From assembly GCA_002316015.1 (NCBI GenBank), contig DCCS01000018.1, positions 33,217-93,875 of the forward strand: DNA of 60,659 bases. The letters run 5' to 3'. This DNA is from Prevotellaceae bacterium UBA1075. Its GTDB lineage: Bacteria > Bacteroidota > Bacteroidia > Bacteroidales > Bacteroidaceae. A program made the position numbers and the translations under genes. Positions 9,036 to 17,474 of this stretch are shown here, in pieces; positions within the stretch are counted from its first letter, which is position 1, and each line of letters begins with the position of its first letter. The notes beneath the pieces were generated by a model. It saw only the letters and a list, made by a program, of their open reading frames with translations, did no database searches and had not been told where the DNA came from.

Positions 9036-9244
9036 GGCGGACTCGCCGCCAGCATGTGCCAGCAGCCTGCACGGCACAGGACAACTGGCCATTTTCCACG
9101 AAAAGCACACACTCCCGCACCAGGCCCACACACACAGGCATCACCCACAGGACAGCCTCATGCGGAACCTGCCACGAAAAGCCCCGCCGGAAGCCCAGAT
9201 GTAAAAAAGAAAGGAAAAGGAGAATGCCTCATGCTTTTTTTGAC

Positions 9245-9252
9245 TAACTTTG
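9245..9252 (+). promoter_or_regulatory. -7 promoter element of the mmd operon
   Basis: TTTTGACTAACTTTGC, 42 bases before the mmdA ATG. Confidence 0.65.
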
Positions 9253-9294
9253 CAAGAGGATATAAACAAACTCTAAAATACATATCAGTACACA

Positions 9295-10866
9295 ATGAGT
9301 ACACAAGCAGAAAAGATCAGGGAGTTGGTGGAACTCCGTGCCAAGGCTCGCATGGGCGGTGGCGAGAAGGCCATCGAGAAGCAGCACGCCAAGGGCAAGT
9401 ACACCGCACGCGAGCGCATAGCCATGTTGCTGGACGAAGGCTCATTTGAGGAGATGGACATGTTCGTGCAGCACCGTTGCACCAACTTCGGCATGGAGAA
9501 GAAGCACTACCTGGGCGACGGAGTGGTGACCGGCAGCGGAACCATCGCGGGCAGGCTCGTGTATGTGTTCGCACAGGACTTCACCGTGAGCGCGGGCTCA
9601 CTGAGCGAGATGCTGGCCAGCAAGATATGCAAGGTGATGGACATCGCCATGCGCGTGGGCGCGCCTGTCATCGGGCTGAACGACTCGGGCGGCGCACGCC
9701 TGCAGGAGGGAATCAACGCCCTGGCGGGATATGCCGAGATATTCCGGCGCAACATCCTCTCAAGCGGCGTCATCCCGCAGATAAGCGCCATCATGGGCCC
9801 ATGCGCGGGCGGGGCCGTGTACAGTCCCGCGCTCACCGACTTCACCTTCATGGTCGAGAACACCTCGTACATGTTCCTCACAGGCCCCGGCCCCGTGAAG
9901 GCCGTACTGGGCGAGGTGGTGACACAGGAGCAGCTGGGCGGGGCCAGCGTGCACGGCAGCAAGTCGGGCGTGACGCACTTCACCGCATCCACCGAGGAGG
10001 AGTGCATCGCCATGATCAAGCAACTGATGACCTACATACCCCAGAACAACCTGGAGAAGGCTCCACGCGTGGAGTGCACCGACCCCATCGACCGCCTGGA
10101 GGACAGCCTCAACGAGATTATCCCCGAGAACCCCAACCACCCCTACGACATGTATGAGGTCATCGGCGGGATTGTGGACAACGGCGAGTTCATGGAGGTA
10201 CAACCCAACTTCGCAAAGAACATCATCGTGGGCTTCGCGCGCTTCAACGGGGAGAGCGTGGGCATCGTGGCCAACCAGCCCAAGCAGCTGGCCGGCGTGC
10301 TTGACTGCAACTCAAGCCGCAAGGCCGCGCGCTTTGTGCGCTTCTGCGACTGCTTCAACATCCCCCTCGTGACCCTCGTGGACGTGCCCGGATTCCTGCC
10401 CGGCACGGCGCAGGAGTACAATGCCGTCATCCTGCACGGGGCCAAGCTGCTCTACGCATACGGCGAGGCCACCGTGCCCAAGGTGACCGTGACCCTGCGC
10501 AAATCATACGGAGGAAGCCACATCGTGATGAGCTGCAAGCAACTGCGGGGCGACATCAACTACGCGTGGCCCTCTGCCGAAATTGCCGTGATGGGTGCCA
10601 GCGGTGCGGCCAGCGTGCTCTATGCCAAGGAGGCAAAGGCCCTGAAGGAAGAGGGAAAGACCGAGGAGGCCAAGGCTTTCATCAAGGAGAAAGAGGACGA
10701 ATACACCAAGCTCTTCGCCACACCGTACCAGGCAGCCAAGTATGGCTACATCGACGATGTGATAGAGCCGCGCAACACACGCTTCCGTGTCATACGCGCC
10801 CTGGAGCAGCTCGCCGGCAAGAAACAGCACAATCCTGCCAAGAAGCACGGGAACATCCCCCTGTAA
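9295..10866 (+). CDS. mmdA: Methylmalonyl-CoA decarboxylase alpha (carboxyltransferase) subunit
   Basis: A 523-residue acyl-CoA carboxylase beta-type carboxyltransferase. The two crotonase-like halves carry the oxyanion-hole glycine motifs GLNDSGGARLQEG and GPCAGGAVYSPAL in the first half and VDVPGFLPGTAQEYN and KSYGGSHIVM in the second. The subunit moves CO2 from methylmalonyl-CoA to biotin on the carrier subunit. It is followed by an OadG-like subunit, a biotin carrier and a sodium-pump subunit, which identifies the decarboxylase rather than a propionyl-CoA carboxylase. The complex drives sodium export in succinate-to-propionate fermentation. An oxaloacetate substrate is unlikely, because that enzyme has an HMGL-type transferase. 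Confidence 0.92.
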   Translation: MSTQAEKIRELVELRAKARMGGGEKAIEKQHAKGKYTARERIAMLLDEGSFEEMDMFVQHRCTNFGMEKKHYLGDGVVTGSGTIAGRLVYVFAQDFTVSAGSLSEMLASKICKVMDIAMRVGAPVIGLNDSGGARLQEGINALAGYAEIFRRNILSSGVIPQISAIMGPCAGGAVYSPALTDFTFMVENTSYMFLTGPGPVKAVLGEVVTQEQLGGASVHGSKSGVTHFTASTEEECIAMIKQLMTYIPQNNLEKAPRVECTDPIDRLEDSLNEIIPENPNHPYDMYEVIGGIVDNGEFMEVQPNFAKNIIVGFARFNGESVGIVANQPKQLAGVLDCNSSRKAARFVRFCDCFNIPLVTLVDVPGFLPGTAQEYNAVILHGAKLLYAYGEATVPKVTVTLRKSYGGSHIVMSCKQLRGDINYAWPSAEIAVMGASGAASVLYAKEAKALKEEGKTEEAKAFIKEKEDEYTKLFATPYQAAKYGYIDDVIEPRNTRFRVIRALEQLAGKKQHNPAKKHGNIPL

Positions 10867-10896
10867 AACCGTCGTACACAATATAAACAAGGAGAC

Positions 10897-11223
10897 ATGA
10901 CATTACTTACCGACTGGCCCACGGCATGGCTAATGACCGGCATAAGCGTGGGCATCGTGTTTTGCATACTGCTCATTCTGGTGCTCGTGCTGCAACTGAT
11001 GGGGCGCATCAACAGCCACCAAGGCACCACCGCCACCGCGACAAGGCAGCCCGACGGCAACCCTTGCGGCTGCAACAGCGGAAAGCCCTCGGAGACCGAC
11101 ATGGCCGCAGTGGCCACCGCCGTGCACCTGTACCAGAATGACCTGCACGACATCGAGAGCGGAGTGCTCACCTGGCATCCCACCGAGACAGGCTGGCACA
11201 GCGAGCTGAACCCCACGCTCTAA
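10897..11223 (+). CDS. mmdD: Decarboxylase small membrane subunit (OadG/MmdD-like)
   Basis: A 108-residue protein with one hydrophobic segment (about residues 12-34), a short Cys-containing linker and a polar C-terminal tail, as in the gamma/delta subunits that hold the soluble carboxyltransferase at the membrane sodium pump. It sits 30 bases after mmdA and 32 bases before the biotin carrier. Assignment rests on position, size and topology more than on conserved motifs. Confidence 0.75.
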   Translation: MTLLTDWPTAWLMTGISVGIVFCILLILVLVLQLMGRINSHQGTTATATRQPDGNPCGCNSGKPSETDMAAVATAVHLYQNDLHDIESGVLTWHPTETGWHSELNPTL

Positions 11224-11255
11224 ATTTATTTACCTCTTAAAACAGACACAACAAG

Positions 11256-11990
11256 ATGAAGGAATACAAGTTCAAGATAAGTGGCCAGGACTACACCACA
11301 AGCGTGGAGGAACTGGAGGACGGCACCCTGAACGTGACCGTCAACGGAAAGGCATACCAGGTGGAAATACCCGAGAAAGCCCAGCATCCCGCCCATTCCG
11401 TGGCAAGACCCGCCGCCCCGGCAGGACAGGCCGCGCCCGCAGTGGCACGGCCTGCGGCATCTGCTCCCGCCAGCGTGGCGGCCCCGCTGCCAGGCACCAT
11501 CACCGCCGTGAAGGTGAAGGCCGGCCAGAAGGTCAGGAGAGGCGATACCCTGGTGGTGATGGAGGCCATGAAGATGGCCAACGAAATCACAGCCGAGGCC
11601 GACGGAACCGTGAAGAGCGTGCTCGTGAGCCAGGGACAGAGCGTGAACCAGGGAATGACCCTGGTGGAGTTTGTGGCCGACACGCAGCCCGCCACGGCTT
11701 CTGCCACCGCCGCCAAGCCCGCCGCCAGGCCCGCTGCCGCTCCAGCCCCCCCCCCCACGCCCCAGCCTGCCGCAGGCTCCAAGTGCGTCACGGCTCCACT
11801 GCCCGGCACAGTGACACAGGTGCTGGTGAAGGCCGGAGACACCGTGAAGGCCGGAGACACCGTGGTGATGCTGGAGGCCATGAAGATGGAGAACAGCATC
11901 TGCGCCGACACCGCAGGCACGGTGAAAGCCGTCAGAGTAGAGAAAGGCGCCCAGGTGCAGGGCGGTGACGTGCTGATAGAAATGGCCTGA
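11256..11990 (+). CDS. mmdC: Biotin carrier subunit with two tandem biotinyl domains
   Basis: A 244-residue carrier. The N-terminal about 40 residues are the usual beta-rich lead, then an Ala/Pro linker, a biotinyl domain at about 75-140 with EAMKM (biotin Lys106), a second Ala/Pro linker, and another complete biotinyl domain at about 178-244 with EAMKM (Lys210). Carriers of this complex normally have one such domain and about 120-170 residues, so the second is an internal duplication. Both copies keep the PLPGT start and the EAMKM modification site, so both look functional. The second linker is encoded by a run of 11 cytosines (11746-11756). It ends 4 bases before mmdB. Confidence 0.92.
   Translation: MKEYKFKISGQDYTTSVEELEDGTLNVTVNGKAYQVEIPEKAQHPAHSVARPAAPAGQAAPAVARPAASAPASVAAPLPGTITAVKVKAGQKVRRGDTLVVMEAMKMANEITAEADGTVKSVLVSQGQSVNQGMTLVEFVADTQPATASATAAKPAARPAAAPAPPPTPQPAAGSKCVTAPLPGTVTQVLVKAGDTVKAGDTVVMLEAMKMENSICADTAGTVKAVRVEKGAQVQGGDVLIEMA
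11746..11756 (+). repeat. Homopolymeric C11 tract inside mmdC
   Basis: Eleven consecutive C residues encode part of the proline linker between the two biotinyl domains. A one-base change would remove the second domain but leave the first. Confidence 0.85.
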
Positions 11991-11994
11991 GGAT

Positions 11995-13278
11995 ATGAAG
12001 ACACATCTGCGCGCCGTGTGCCTCATGGCACTGCTTCTGTTGGTGGCCACACCCATGATGGCCTCTGGATTCAGCCTGGACACTGCCCTGGAAAAGTTCT
12101 ACAACGAGATGGGATTCACTTCCCTCTTCGTGGGTACCGGCTGGAAAAACCTGATAATGCTGGGTGTGGGCTGCGTGCTTCTCTACCTGGCCATCAAGAA
12201 GGAATATGAGCCGCTGCTCCTGCTGCCCATCGCCTTTGGGATGATACTGACCAACCTGCCCTGCGCCGGGCTCTTCCACACCGACATGTGGAACAACGAG
12301 TTCCTTAACCCCGAAAGCCCCTACTATCACAGTTACCGCCATGTGATGGCCGAGGGAGGACTGCTGGACATACTCTACATAGGCGTGAAGGCGGGTGTCT
12401 ACCCCTGCCTCATATTCCTGGGGGTGGGGGCGATGACCGACTTCGGCCCGCTGATTGCCAACCCCAAGAGCCTCCTGCTGGGAGCCGCCGCACAGTTGGG
12501 GATCTTCGCGACCTTCCTGGTGACACAGATGGACCTCTTCGGGTTCAATCCCCAGGAGGCCGCATCCATCGGCATTATCGGCGGAGCCGACGGCCCGACC
12601 GCCATCTTCCTGACCACGAAACTGGCTCCGCACCTGCTGGGCCCCATTGCCGTGGCCGCCTACAGTTACATGGCACTGGTGCCTGTGATACAGCCGCCCA
12701 TCATGCGACTGCTCACCACCAAGAAGGAGCGCATGATACGCATGAAGCAACTGCGCACCGTGAGCAAGAAGGAAAAAATCATCTTCCCCATTGCGGTTAC
12801 TATCCTGGTGTCGCTCATACTGCCCTCGGCCGCCACTCTGATCGGCTGTCTCATGCTGGGCAACCTGATGAAGGAGAGCGGTGTGGTGGAGCGCTTGAGC
12901 AAGGCCGCACAGAATGAGTTGAACAACATTGTGGTCATCTTCCTGGGTACCACCGTGGGCGCGACCGCCACAGCCGATGCCTTCCTCAACTGGCAGACGC
13001 TGAGCATCCTGTGCGTGGGCATCGTGGCCTTCGGCGTGGGAAGCGCAGGAGGCGTGCTGCAGGCCAAGCTGATGAACCTGTTCCTGAAGGAGAAGATCAA
13101 TCCGCTTATCGGTTCGGCCGGCGTGAGCGCCGTCCCCATGGCCGCACGTGTGAGCCAGATAGAGGGACAGAAAGCCGACCCCCACAACTTCCTGCTCATG
13201 CATGCCATGGGGCCCAATGTGGCTGGTGTCATCGGCTCGGCCATCGCCGCAGGCATCCTGCTCAGTTTCCTGGGCTGA
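11995..13278 (+). CDS. mmdB: Sodium-pumping decarboxylase beta subunit
   Basis: A 427-residue integral membrane protein of the OadB/MmdB/GcdB family, which decarboxylates carboxybiotin and exports sodium. Multiple hydrophobic segments are visible. The family motif GGADGPTAIF lies at about 196-205, and a second conserved stretch (NNIVVIFLGTTVGATA) lies in the C-terminal half. The first about 25 residues look like a signal sequence before the standard start (LDTALEKFYNEMGFTSL), as in some Bacteroidales homologues. It is the last gene of the mmd operon. Confidence 0.92.
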   Translation: MKTHLRAVCLMALLLLVATPMMASGFSLDTALEKFYNEMGFTSLFVGTGWKNLIMLGVGCVLLYLAIKKEYEPLLLLPIAFGMILTNLPCAGLFHTDMWNNEFLNPESPYYHSYRHVMAEGGLLDILYIGVKAGVYPCLIFLGVGAMTDFGPLIANPKSLLLGAAAQLGIFATFLVTQMDLFGFNPQEAASIGIIGGADGPTAIFLTTKLAPHLLGPIAVAAYSYMALVPVIQPPIMRLLTTKKERMIRMKQLRTVSKKEKIIFPIAVTILVSLILPSAATLIGCLMLGNLMKESGVVERLSKAAQNELNNIVVIFLGTTVGATATADAFLNWQTLSILCVGIVAFGVGSAGGVLQAKLMNLFLKEKINPLIGSAGVSAVPMAARVSQIEGQKADPHNFLLMHAMGPNVAGVIGSAIAAGILLSFLG

Positions 13279-13386
13279 CGACTGCCCCCGACAGGGTGTG
13301 GCCCCGATGCCTATACACCGCAAGCAGAAAGGCTGTTTTTCACAGTGAGAAAGCCGGCAAGACCTGCCCGGACACCAATGACAAAC

Positions 13387-13479
13387 ATGCAGAGCAAGAG
13401 ACTCCACACACTCACAATGCTGGCAGCCACAGGGGCTGCCAGCATTGTCTCTGCCCAGGGCAGCAAACAGACAGAATGA
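13387..13479 (+). CDS. Possible 30-residue signal-peptide-like ORF overlapping xseA
   Basis: An ATG at 13387 opens a 30-codon frame: basic start (MQSKRLH), a hydrophobic core (LAATGAASIV), an SAQ cleavage-like site and seven further residues. Its TGA overlaps the xseA ATG as ATGA, the arrangement used for translational coupling. The hydrophobic core is encoded by the perfect inverted repeat at 13416-13446, so the resemblance to a signal peptide may be a by-product of the hairpin. It could also be a leftover of a decayed secreted protein. I cannot decide from one sequence. Confidence 0.3.
   Translation: MQSKRLHTLTMLAATGAASIVSAQGSKQTE
13416..13446 (+). terminator. Perfect 13-bp stem-loop between mmdB and xseA
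   Basis: AATGCTGGCAGCC pairs exactly with its complement across a five-base loop. No T-run follows, so it may act as an attenuator, an mRNA-stabilising 3' end or a factor-dependent stop for the mmd operon. Confidence 0.6.
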
Positions 13480-14762
13480 ACTTTGACCACACACACAACA
13501 GCCCACACGTGACGAACAACGAATACACGCTGTACGAACTCAACAACCTGGTGCGCTCCGTACTGGAGAAGTCCCTGGACGGGGAGTACTGGGTGGTGGG
13601 CGAACTGAGCGATGCCTCCCAGGGCTACGGAGGCCATTTCTACGGCGAGCTCATCGAGAAGGAGGGGGATGGCAAGCGCATCCTGGCCCGTGCCAGGGTA
13701 ACCTGCTGGGCCAGGACGTACAATCTGCTGCGGCTGCGCTTCCAGCGCGACACGGGGCAGGCGCTGCACGCAGGCATGAAGGTGCGGCTGCTGGTGAGGG
13801 TCACCTTCCATGAGCAGTATGGCTACGCGCTCAATATCGTGGATGCCGACTCCAACTTCACCCTGGGCGACATGGCAAGGCGCAGGCGCGAGATAATCAT
13901 GCGCTTGGAGGCCGACGGCATCCTGCATGACAACCAGACCCTCCCGCTTCCCCGGCTGCTCACACGCATCGCTGTGGTCTCGGCACAGGGGGCTGCGGGC
14001 TATGGCGACTTCTGCAACCAGTTGGCACAAAACGACTATGGCCTGTACTTCCACGTCCGCCTCTTTCCCGCCGTCATGCAGGGAGCCAGGGTAGAGGAGA
14101 CGGTGGCATCCGCGCTTCAGGCCATTGCCGATGAGGCCGACTGCTGGGACGCAGTGGTTATCATACGCGGTGGAGGTGCCACAGGGGATCTGAGCGACTT
14201 CGACAGCTACCTGCTGGCCTCGTGCATTGCCCAGTTTCCACTGCCCGTGATAACCGGCATCGGGCACGAGCGTGACGAGACTGTGCTCGACTATGTGGCG
14301 CACACGCGGGTCAAGACACCCACTGCCGCCGCAGCATTCCTCATTGACCACCAGGCACAGGAGGCTGCCACGCTCGACAGCCTGTACAGCCGCATCACCC
14401 GCTCCGCCCGCGAGCGGCTGCTGCGTGAGCGGCAACGCCTGGAGAGGCAATCCACCCTGTTGCCTCTGCTCACACACAGGAACACCGACCGCATGCGCGC
14501 AAAACTGGACCAGATGCGCGCCAACCTGCACGTCCTGCTGCGCCAACGCTTCGAACGGGAGCGTCACCGCCAGGATTTGCTGGAGCAAAGACTGCGCGCC
14601 TCTGACCCCTCTGCACTCCTCAAGCGCGGCTTTACCATCACCACTTGCCAGGGCAAGGCTGTCACACGACTCACTTCCATACACCCGGGCGACATCATCA
14701 CCACCATCACCCTGGACGGGGAAATCAAATCCACAGTAACATCATGCAAGAGGAAAAACTGA
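13476..14762 (+). CDS. xseA: Exodeoxyribonuclease VII large subunit
   Basis: A 428-residue subunit of exonuclease VII, which degrades single-stranded DNA. The N-terminal OB-fold (YTLYELNNLVRSVLE, WVVGELSDAS) is followed by the catalytic domain with IAVVSAQGAAGYGDF, VVIIRGGGATGDLSDFD and ITGIGHERDETVLDYVAH, then a coiled-coil arm. The start at 13476 (MNFDHTHNS) places a short tail before the OB-fold; a later internal start cannot be excluded. It overlaps xseB by 19 bases, so the two subunits are probably coupled in translation. Confidence 0.93.
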   Translation: MNFDHTHNSPHVTNNEYTLYELNNLVRSVLEKSLDGEYWVVGELSDASQGYGGHFYGELIEKEGDGKRILARARVTCWARTYNLLRLRFQRDTGQALHAGMKVRLLVRVTFHEQYGYALNIVDADSNFTLGDMARRRREIIMRLEADGILHDNQTLPLPRLLTRIAVVSAQGAAGYGDFCNQLAQNDYGLYFHVRLFPAVMQGARVEETVASALQAIADEADCWDAVVIIRGGGATGDLSDFDSYLLASCIAQFPLPVITGIGHERDETVLDYVAHTRVKTPTAAAAFLIDHQAQEAATLDSLYSRITRSARERLLRERQRLERQSTLLPLLTHRNTDRMRAKLDQMRANLHVLLRQRFERERHRQDLLEQRLRASDPSALLKRGFTITTCQGKAVTRLTSIHPGDIITTITLDGEIKSTVTSCKRKN

Positions 14763-14947
14763 CTTACGAAGAAGCCATGCACAGGTTGGAGCAACTGGCC
14801 GCACGCATGGAAAACGGCGAGATTGCCATTGACCAGATGGCCGAGAACCTCAGCCAGGCACAGAAGTGGCTCAAGCAGTGCCGTGAGCAACTCTACGAGG
14901 CGGAAAAAAGATGCGATTCCCTACTCGAAGTCAACGAAAAGGAGTAA
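14744..14947 (+). CDS. xseB: Exodeoxyribonuclease VII small subunit
   Basis: A 67-residue protein with the XseB signature: LTYEEAMHRLEQLAARMENGEIA at the start (shown here in part), then a helical C-terminal half that binds the XseA coiled coil. The ATG lies inside the end of xseA. Its stop codon TAA (14945-14947) forms the first three bases of the -7 element for ilvE. Confidence 0.92.
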   Translation: MQEEKLTYEEAMHRLEQLAARMENGEIAIDQMAENLSQAQKWLKQCREQLYEAEKRCDSLLEVNEKE

Positions 14948-14952
14948 CTTTG
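14945..14952 (+). promoter_or_regulatory. -7 promoter element for ilvE, overlapping the xseB stop
   Basis: TAACTTTG; the TAA is also the xseB stop codon. The ilvE ATG is 61 bases downstream. Confidence 0.65.
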
Positions 14953-15013
14953 CAGCGCATCTGTGAGGCATTTGCCTACAACCTGCAACGAAAGACGACA
15001 TAAAGACAACGAT

Positions 15014-16036
15014 ATGAAAGAAATCGACTGGAGTAACCTTTCATTTGGTTACATGAAGACAGACTACAACGTGCGTTGCTATTACCGCAATGGCGCGTGG
15101 GGCGAGACAGAGGTGTGCAGCGAGGAGACCATCCCCCTGCACATGGCCGCCACATGCCTCCACTACGGCCAGGAAGCCTTCGAGGGACTGAAAGCCTACC
15201 GCTGTCCCGACGGCAAGGTGCGTGTGTTCCGCCCCGACGAGAACGCCGCGCGCCTGCAAAGCACGTGCCGTGGCATTCTGATGCCGGAACTGCCCACCGA
15301 GAAGTTCATCGAGATGGTGGAGAAGGCGGTGCGCCTCAACGAGCGCTTCATCCCGCCCTATGAGAGCGGGGCCACGCTCTACATACGCCCCCTGCTCATA
15401 GGCATCAGCCCACAGGTGGGCGTGCATCCCGCCTCTGAATATCTGTTCGTCATATTCGTGACCCCCGTGGGGCCGTACTTCAAGGGCGGATTCGCCACCA
15501 ATCCCTACGTCATCATCCGCGAGTATGACCGCAGCGCACCCCTGGGCACAGGAACCTACAAGGTGGGAGGAAACTACGCTGCCAGCCTCAAGGCCAACAA
15601 GATGGCACACGACATGGGCTACAGTTGCGAGTTCTACCTGGACGCGAAGGAAAAGAAATACATCGACGAGTGCGGCGCGGCCAACTTCTTCGGCATCAAG
15701 GACAACACCTATGTGACCCCAAAGAGCACCTCCATCCTGCCCTCCATCACAAACAAGAGTCTGATGCAACTTGCCCTGGACCTGGGGATGAAGGTCGAGC
15801 GCAGACAGATACCCGAGGAGGAACTGGCCACCTTCGAGGAGGCGGGAGCCTGTGGCACCGCAGCCGTCATCTCCCCCATCGAGCGCATCGACGACCTGGA
15901 GAACAAGAAGAGTTACGTCATCAGCAAGGACGGCCAGCCAGGCCCCATCAGCACGAAACTCTACCACATGCTGCGTGACATCCAGTACGGCATTGAGCCT
16001 GACACTCACGGATGGACCCGCGTGGTCATCGGGTAA
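15014..16036 (+). CDS. ilvE: Branched-chain amino acid aminotransferase
   Basis: A 340-residue class IV PLP enzyme that interconverts leucine, isoleucine and valine with their keto acids. The PLP lysine is Lys183 in TYKVGGNYAAS. YGQEAFEGLKAYR, the PPYESGATLYIRP stretch and DECGAANFF mark the longer (eukaryote-like) BCAT type. Start at 15014 (MKEIDWSNLSFGY) is the family N-terminus. Monocistronic: its own promoter lies upstream and a long stem-loop downstream. Confidence 0.93.
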   Translation: MKEIDWSNLSFGYMKTDYNVRCYYRNGAWGETEVCSEETIPLHMAATCLHYGQEAFEGLKAYRCPDGKVRVFRPDENAARLQSTCRGILMPELPTEKFIEMVEKAVRLNERFIPPYESGATLYIRPLLIGISPQVGVHPASEYLFVIFVTPVGPYFKGGFATNPYVIIREYDRSAPLGTGTYKVGGNYAASLKANKMAHDMGYSCEFYLDAKEKKYIDECGAANFFGIKDNTYVTPKSTSILPSITNKSLMQLALDLGMKVERRQIPEEELATFEEAGACGTAAVISPIERIDDLENKKSYVISKDGQPGPISTKLYHMLRDIQYGIEPDTHGWTRVVIG

Positions 16037-16068
16037 GGCTTCACCGGAATCCCCGCACCACCACACAC

Positions 16069-16110
16069 CCAGCAAGCCTGGCCTCCACAACGAGAGGCCA
16101 GGCTTGTTGG
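16069..16110 (+). terminator. Stem-loop after ilvE
   Basis: A 17-bp stem with one G-T pair and an eight-base loop, 33 bases past the ilvE stop; the following sequence is only weakly T-rich. It also faces the convergent mrp gene and may serve both. Confidence 0.7.
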
Positions 16111-16269
16111 TTCCTTGGGTAAGGAATACTCGCGCCTGGTGGCAGGGGGCACCACCCACACGGAGAGACTCACAGCATCGCGCCCTGCTTGGGGCAACAG
16201 ACATCTTCTTGCCCAAGAAGCAAACTTGGACAATCGGCCTTGGTGACCCCTGGCTTGTGCCTGGGGCAC

Positions 16270-17370
16270 TTACTTGTGCGTCCCCACTATAGTGGTGGGA
16301 GGAAGCTGCGTGTTTCGGCGGTCGGTCTCTGTCACCACGCGGGCAGCAAACTGCATGAAGGCATGCCCCGTTACGCTCGTGGGGTCGAGAGCGGCGGGAG
16401 TGCCGTCATCACCACTCTGGCAGATGTCCTGCACTACAGGTATCTGTCCCAGCAGGGGCACCTGCATCTCCTCGGAGAGCCGCTTCACGCCTTCCTGGCC
16501 AAAGAGGAAATACTTCTCGTCAGGATGCTGGGCAGGGGTAAACCACGACATGTTCTCCACAAGTCCCAGTATAGGCACATTGACCTTGTCGTTCTGATAC
16601 ATGTTGATTCCCTTGCGCGCATCGGCAAGAGCCACCTGCTGGGGTGTGCTCACAATGACCGCGCCCGTGATGGGAAGAGTCTGCACCAGGGTGAGATGGA
16701 TGTCGGATGTACCTGGAGGTGTGTCGAGCACGAAGTAGTCAAGGTCGCCCCAGTTGGCATCGCCAATGAGTTGCTTGAGGGCATTGCATGCCATGCCTCC
16801 TCGCCACAGGGTAGCCTGGTCGGGATTGACAAAGAAACCGATGCTAAGCACCTTCACGCCATACTTCTCAATGGGCATGATGAGGTCGCGTCCGTTGACG
16901 CGCTCGCTGTAGGGCCGCGCGTCTTCCATATGGAACATCTTAGGCACGGATGGGCCGAAAATGTCGCAGTCAAGCAAGCCCACCTTCAGCCCCATCTGGG
17001 CCAGCGCCACGGCAAGGTTGGCGGCCACTGTGCTCTTTCCCACACCGCCCTTGCCGCTGCTCACGGCAATGATGTTCTTCACTCCAGGAAGCAGGTCGGG
17101 CAGGTCGGGACGTGGAGCCTGCAGGGACTTTGTCTTGATTTCAACCTCCACGTCCTTGCTCACATAGGCATGTATGGCAGCCTCGCAAGCCTTCACCATG
17201 CTCTTCATAAAGGGGTCGGTGGGCTTGTCAAATATCAGCGAGAAACTGACGTGCATGCCTGCGATGCGCAGGTCGTCCTCCACCATCTTCATCTCCACCA
17301 CATTCTTGCCCGTACCGGGGTAACGCACAGTGGCGAGTGCGTCCATTATCAGTTTAGGATAGAGTTCCAT
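16270..17370 (-). CDS. mrp: Mrp/ApbC-family P-loop ATPase
   Basis: A 366-residue cytoplasmic protein implicated in iron-sulfur cluster carriage. The N-terminal MIP18/DUF59-like domain (about 1-80) is followed by a ParA-type ATPase with the deviant Walker A GKGGVGKST at 107-115 and the DTPPGTSDIHLT switch region. The CPxC cysteines used by ApbC/NBP35 to bridge a cluster are absent; the equivalent stretch after ENMSWF reads TPAQHPDEKY. Cluster binding, if any, must use other residues. The start at 17370 (MELYPKLIMDAL) removes an unlikely N-terminal extension. It is last of three minus-strand genes. Confidence 0.9.
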   Translation of the reverse strand: MELYPKLIMDALATVRYPGTGKNVVEMKMVEDDLRIAGMHVSFSLIFDKPTDPFMKSMVKACEAAIHAYVSKDVEVEIKTKSLQAPRPDLPDLLPGVKNIIAVSSGKGGVGKSTVAANLAVALAQMGLKVGLLDCDIFGPSVPKMFHMEDARPYSERVNGRDLIMPIEKYGVKVLSIGFFVNPDQATLWRGGMACNALKQLIGDANWGDLDYFVLDTPPGTSDIHLTLVQTLPITGAVIVSTPQQVALADARKGINMYQNDKVNVPILGLVENMSWFTPAQHPDEKYFLFGQEGVKRLSEEMQVPLLGQIPVVQDICQSGDDGTPAALDPTSVTGHAFMQFAARVVTETDRRNTQLPPTTIVGTHK

Positions 17371-17474
17371 CTTTTTCTTTTGAATGAGAAGTAACAAGTG
17401 TAAATGACACGTGACATGCGGCAAGTGGAAAGCGGACAACTCTTCCTTCCACCATTTGCCTGCATCCGCTGCGG

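Larger units (their letters stand above)
8897..9294. other. Intergenic region upstream of the mmd operon
   Basis: About 400 bases without a credible gene. It contains three 22-bp repeat units (8970-9035) and the promoter at 9245-9252. Confidence 0.5.

Noticed and set aside
11932..13506. Minus-strand open frame of 524 codons
   Set aside because: It is antisense to mmdB and xseA; composition is that of a shadow frame (Gln/His-rich).
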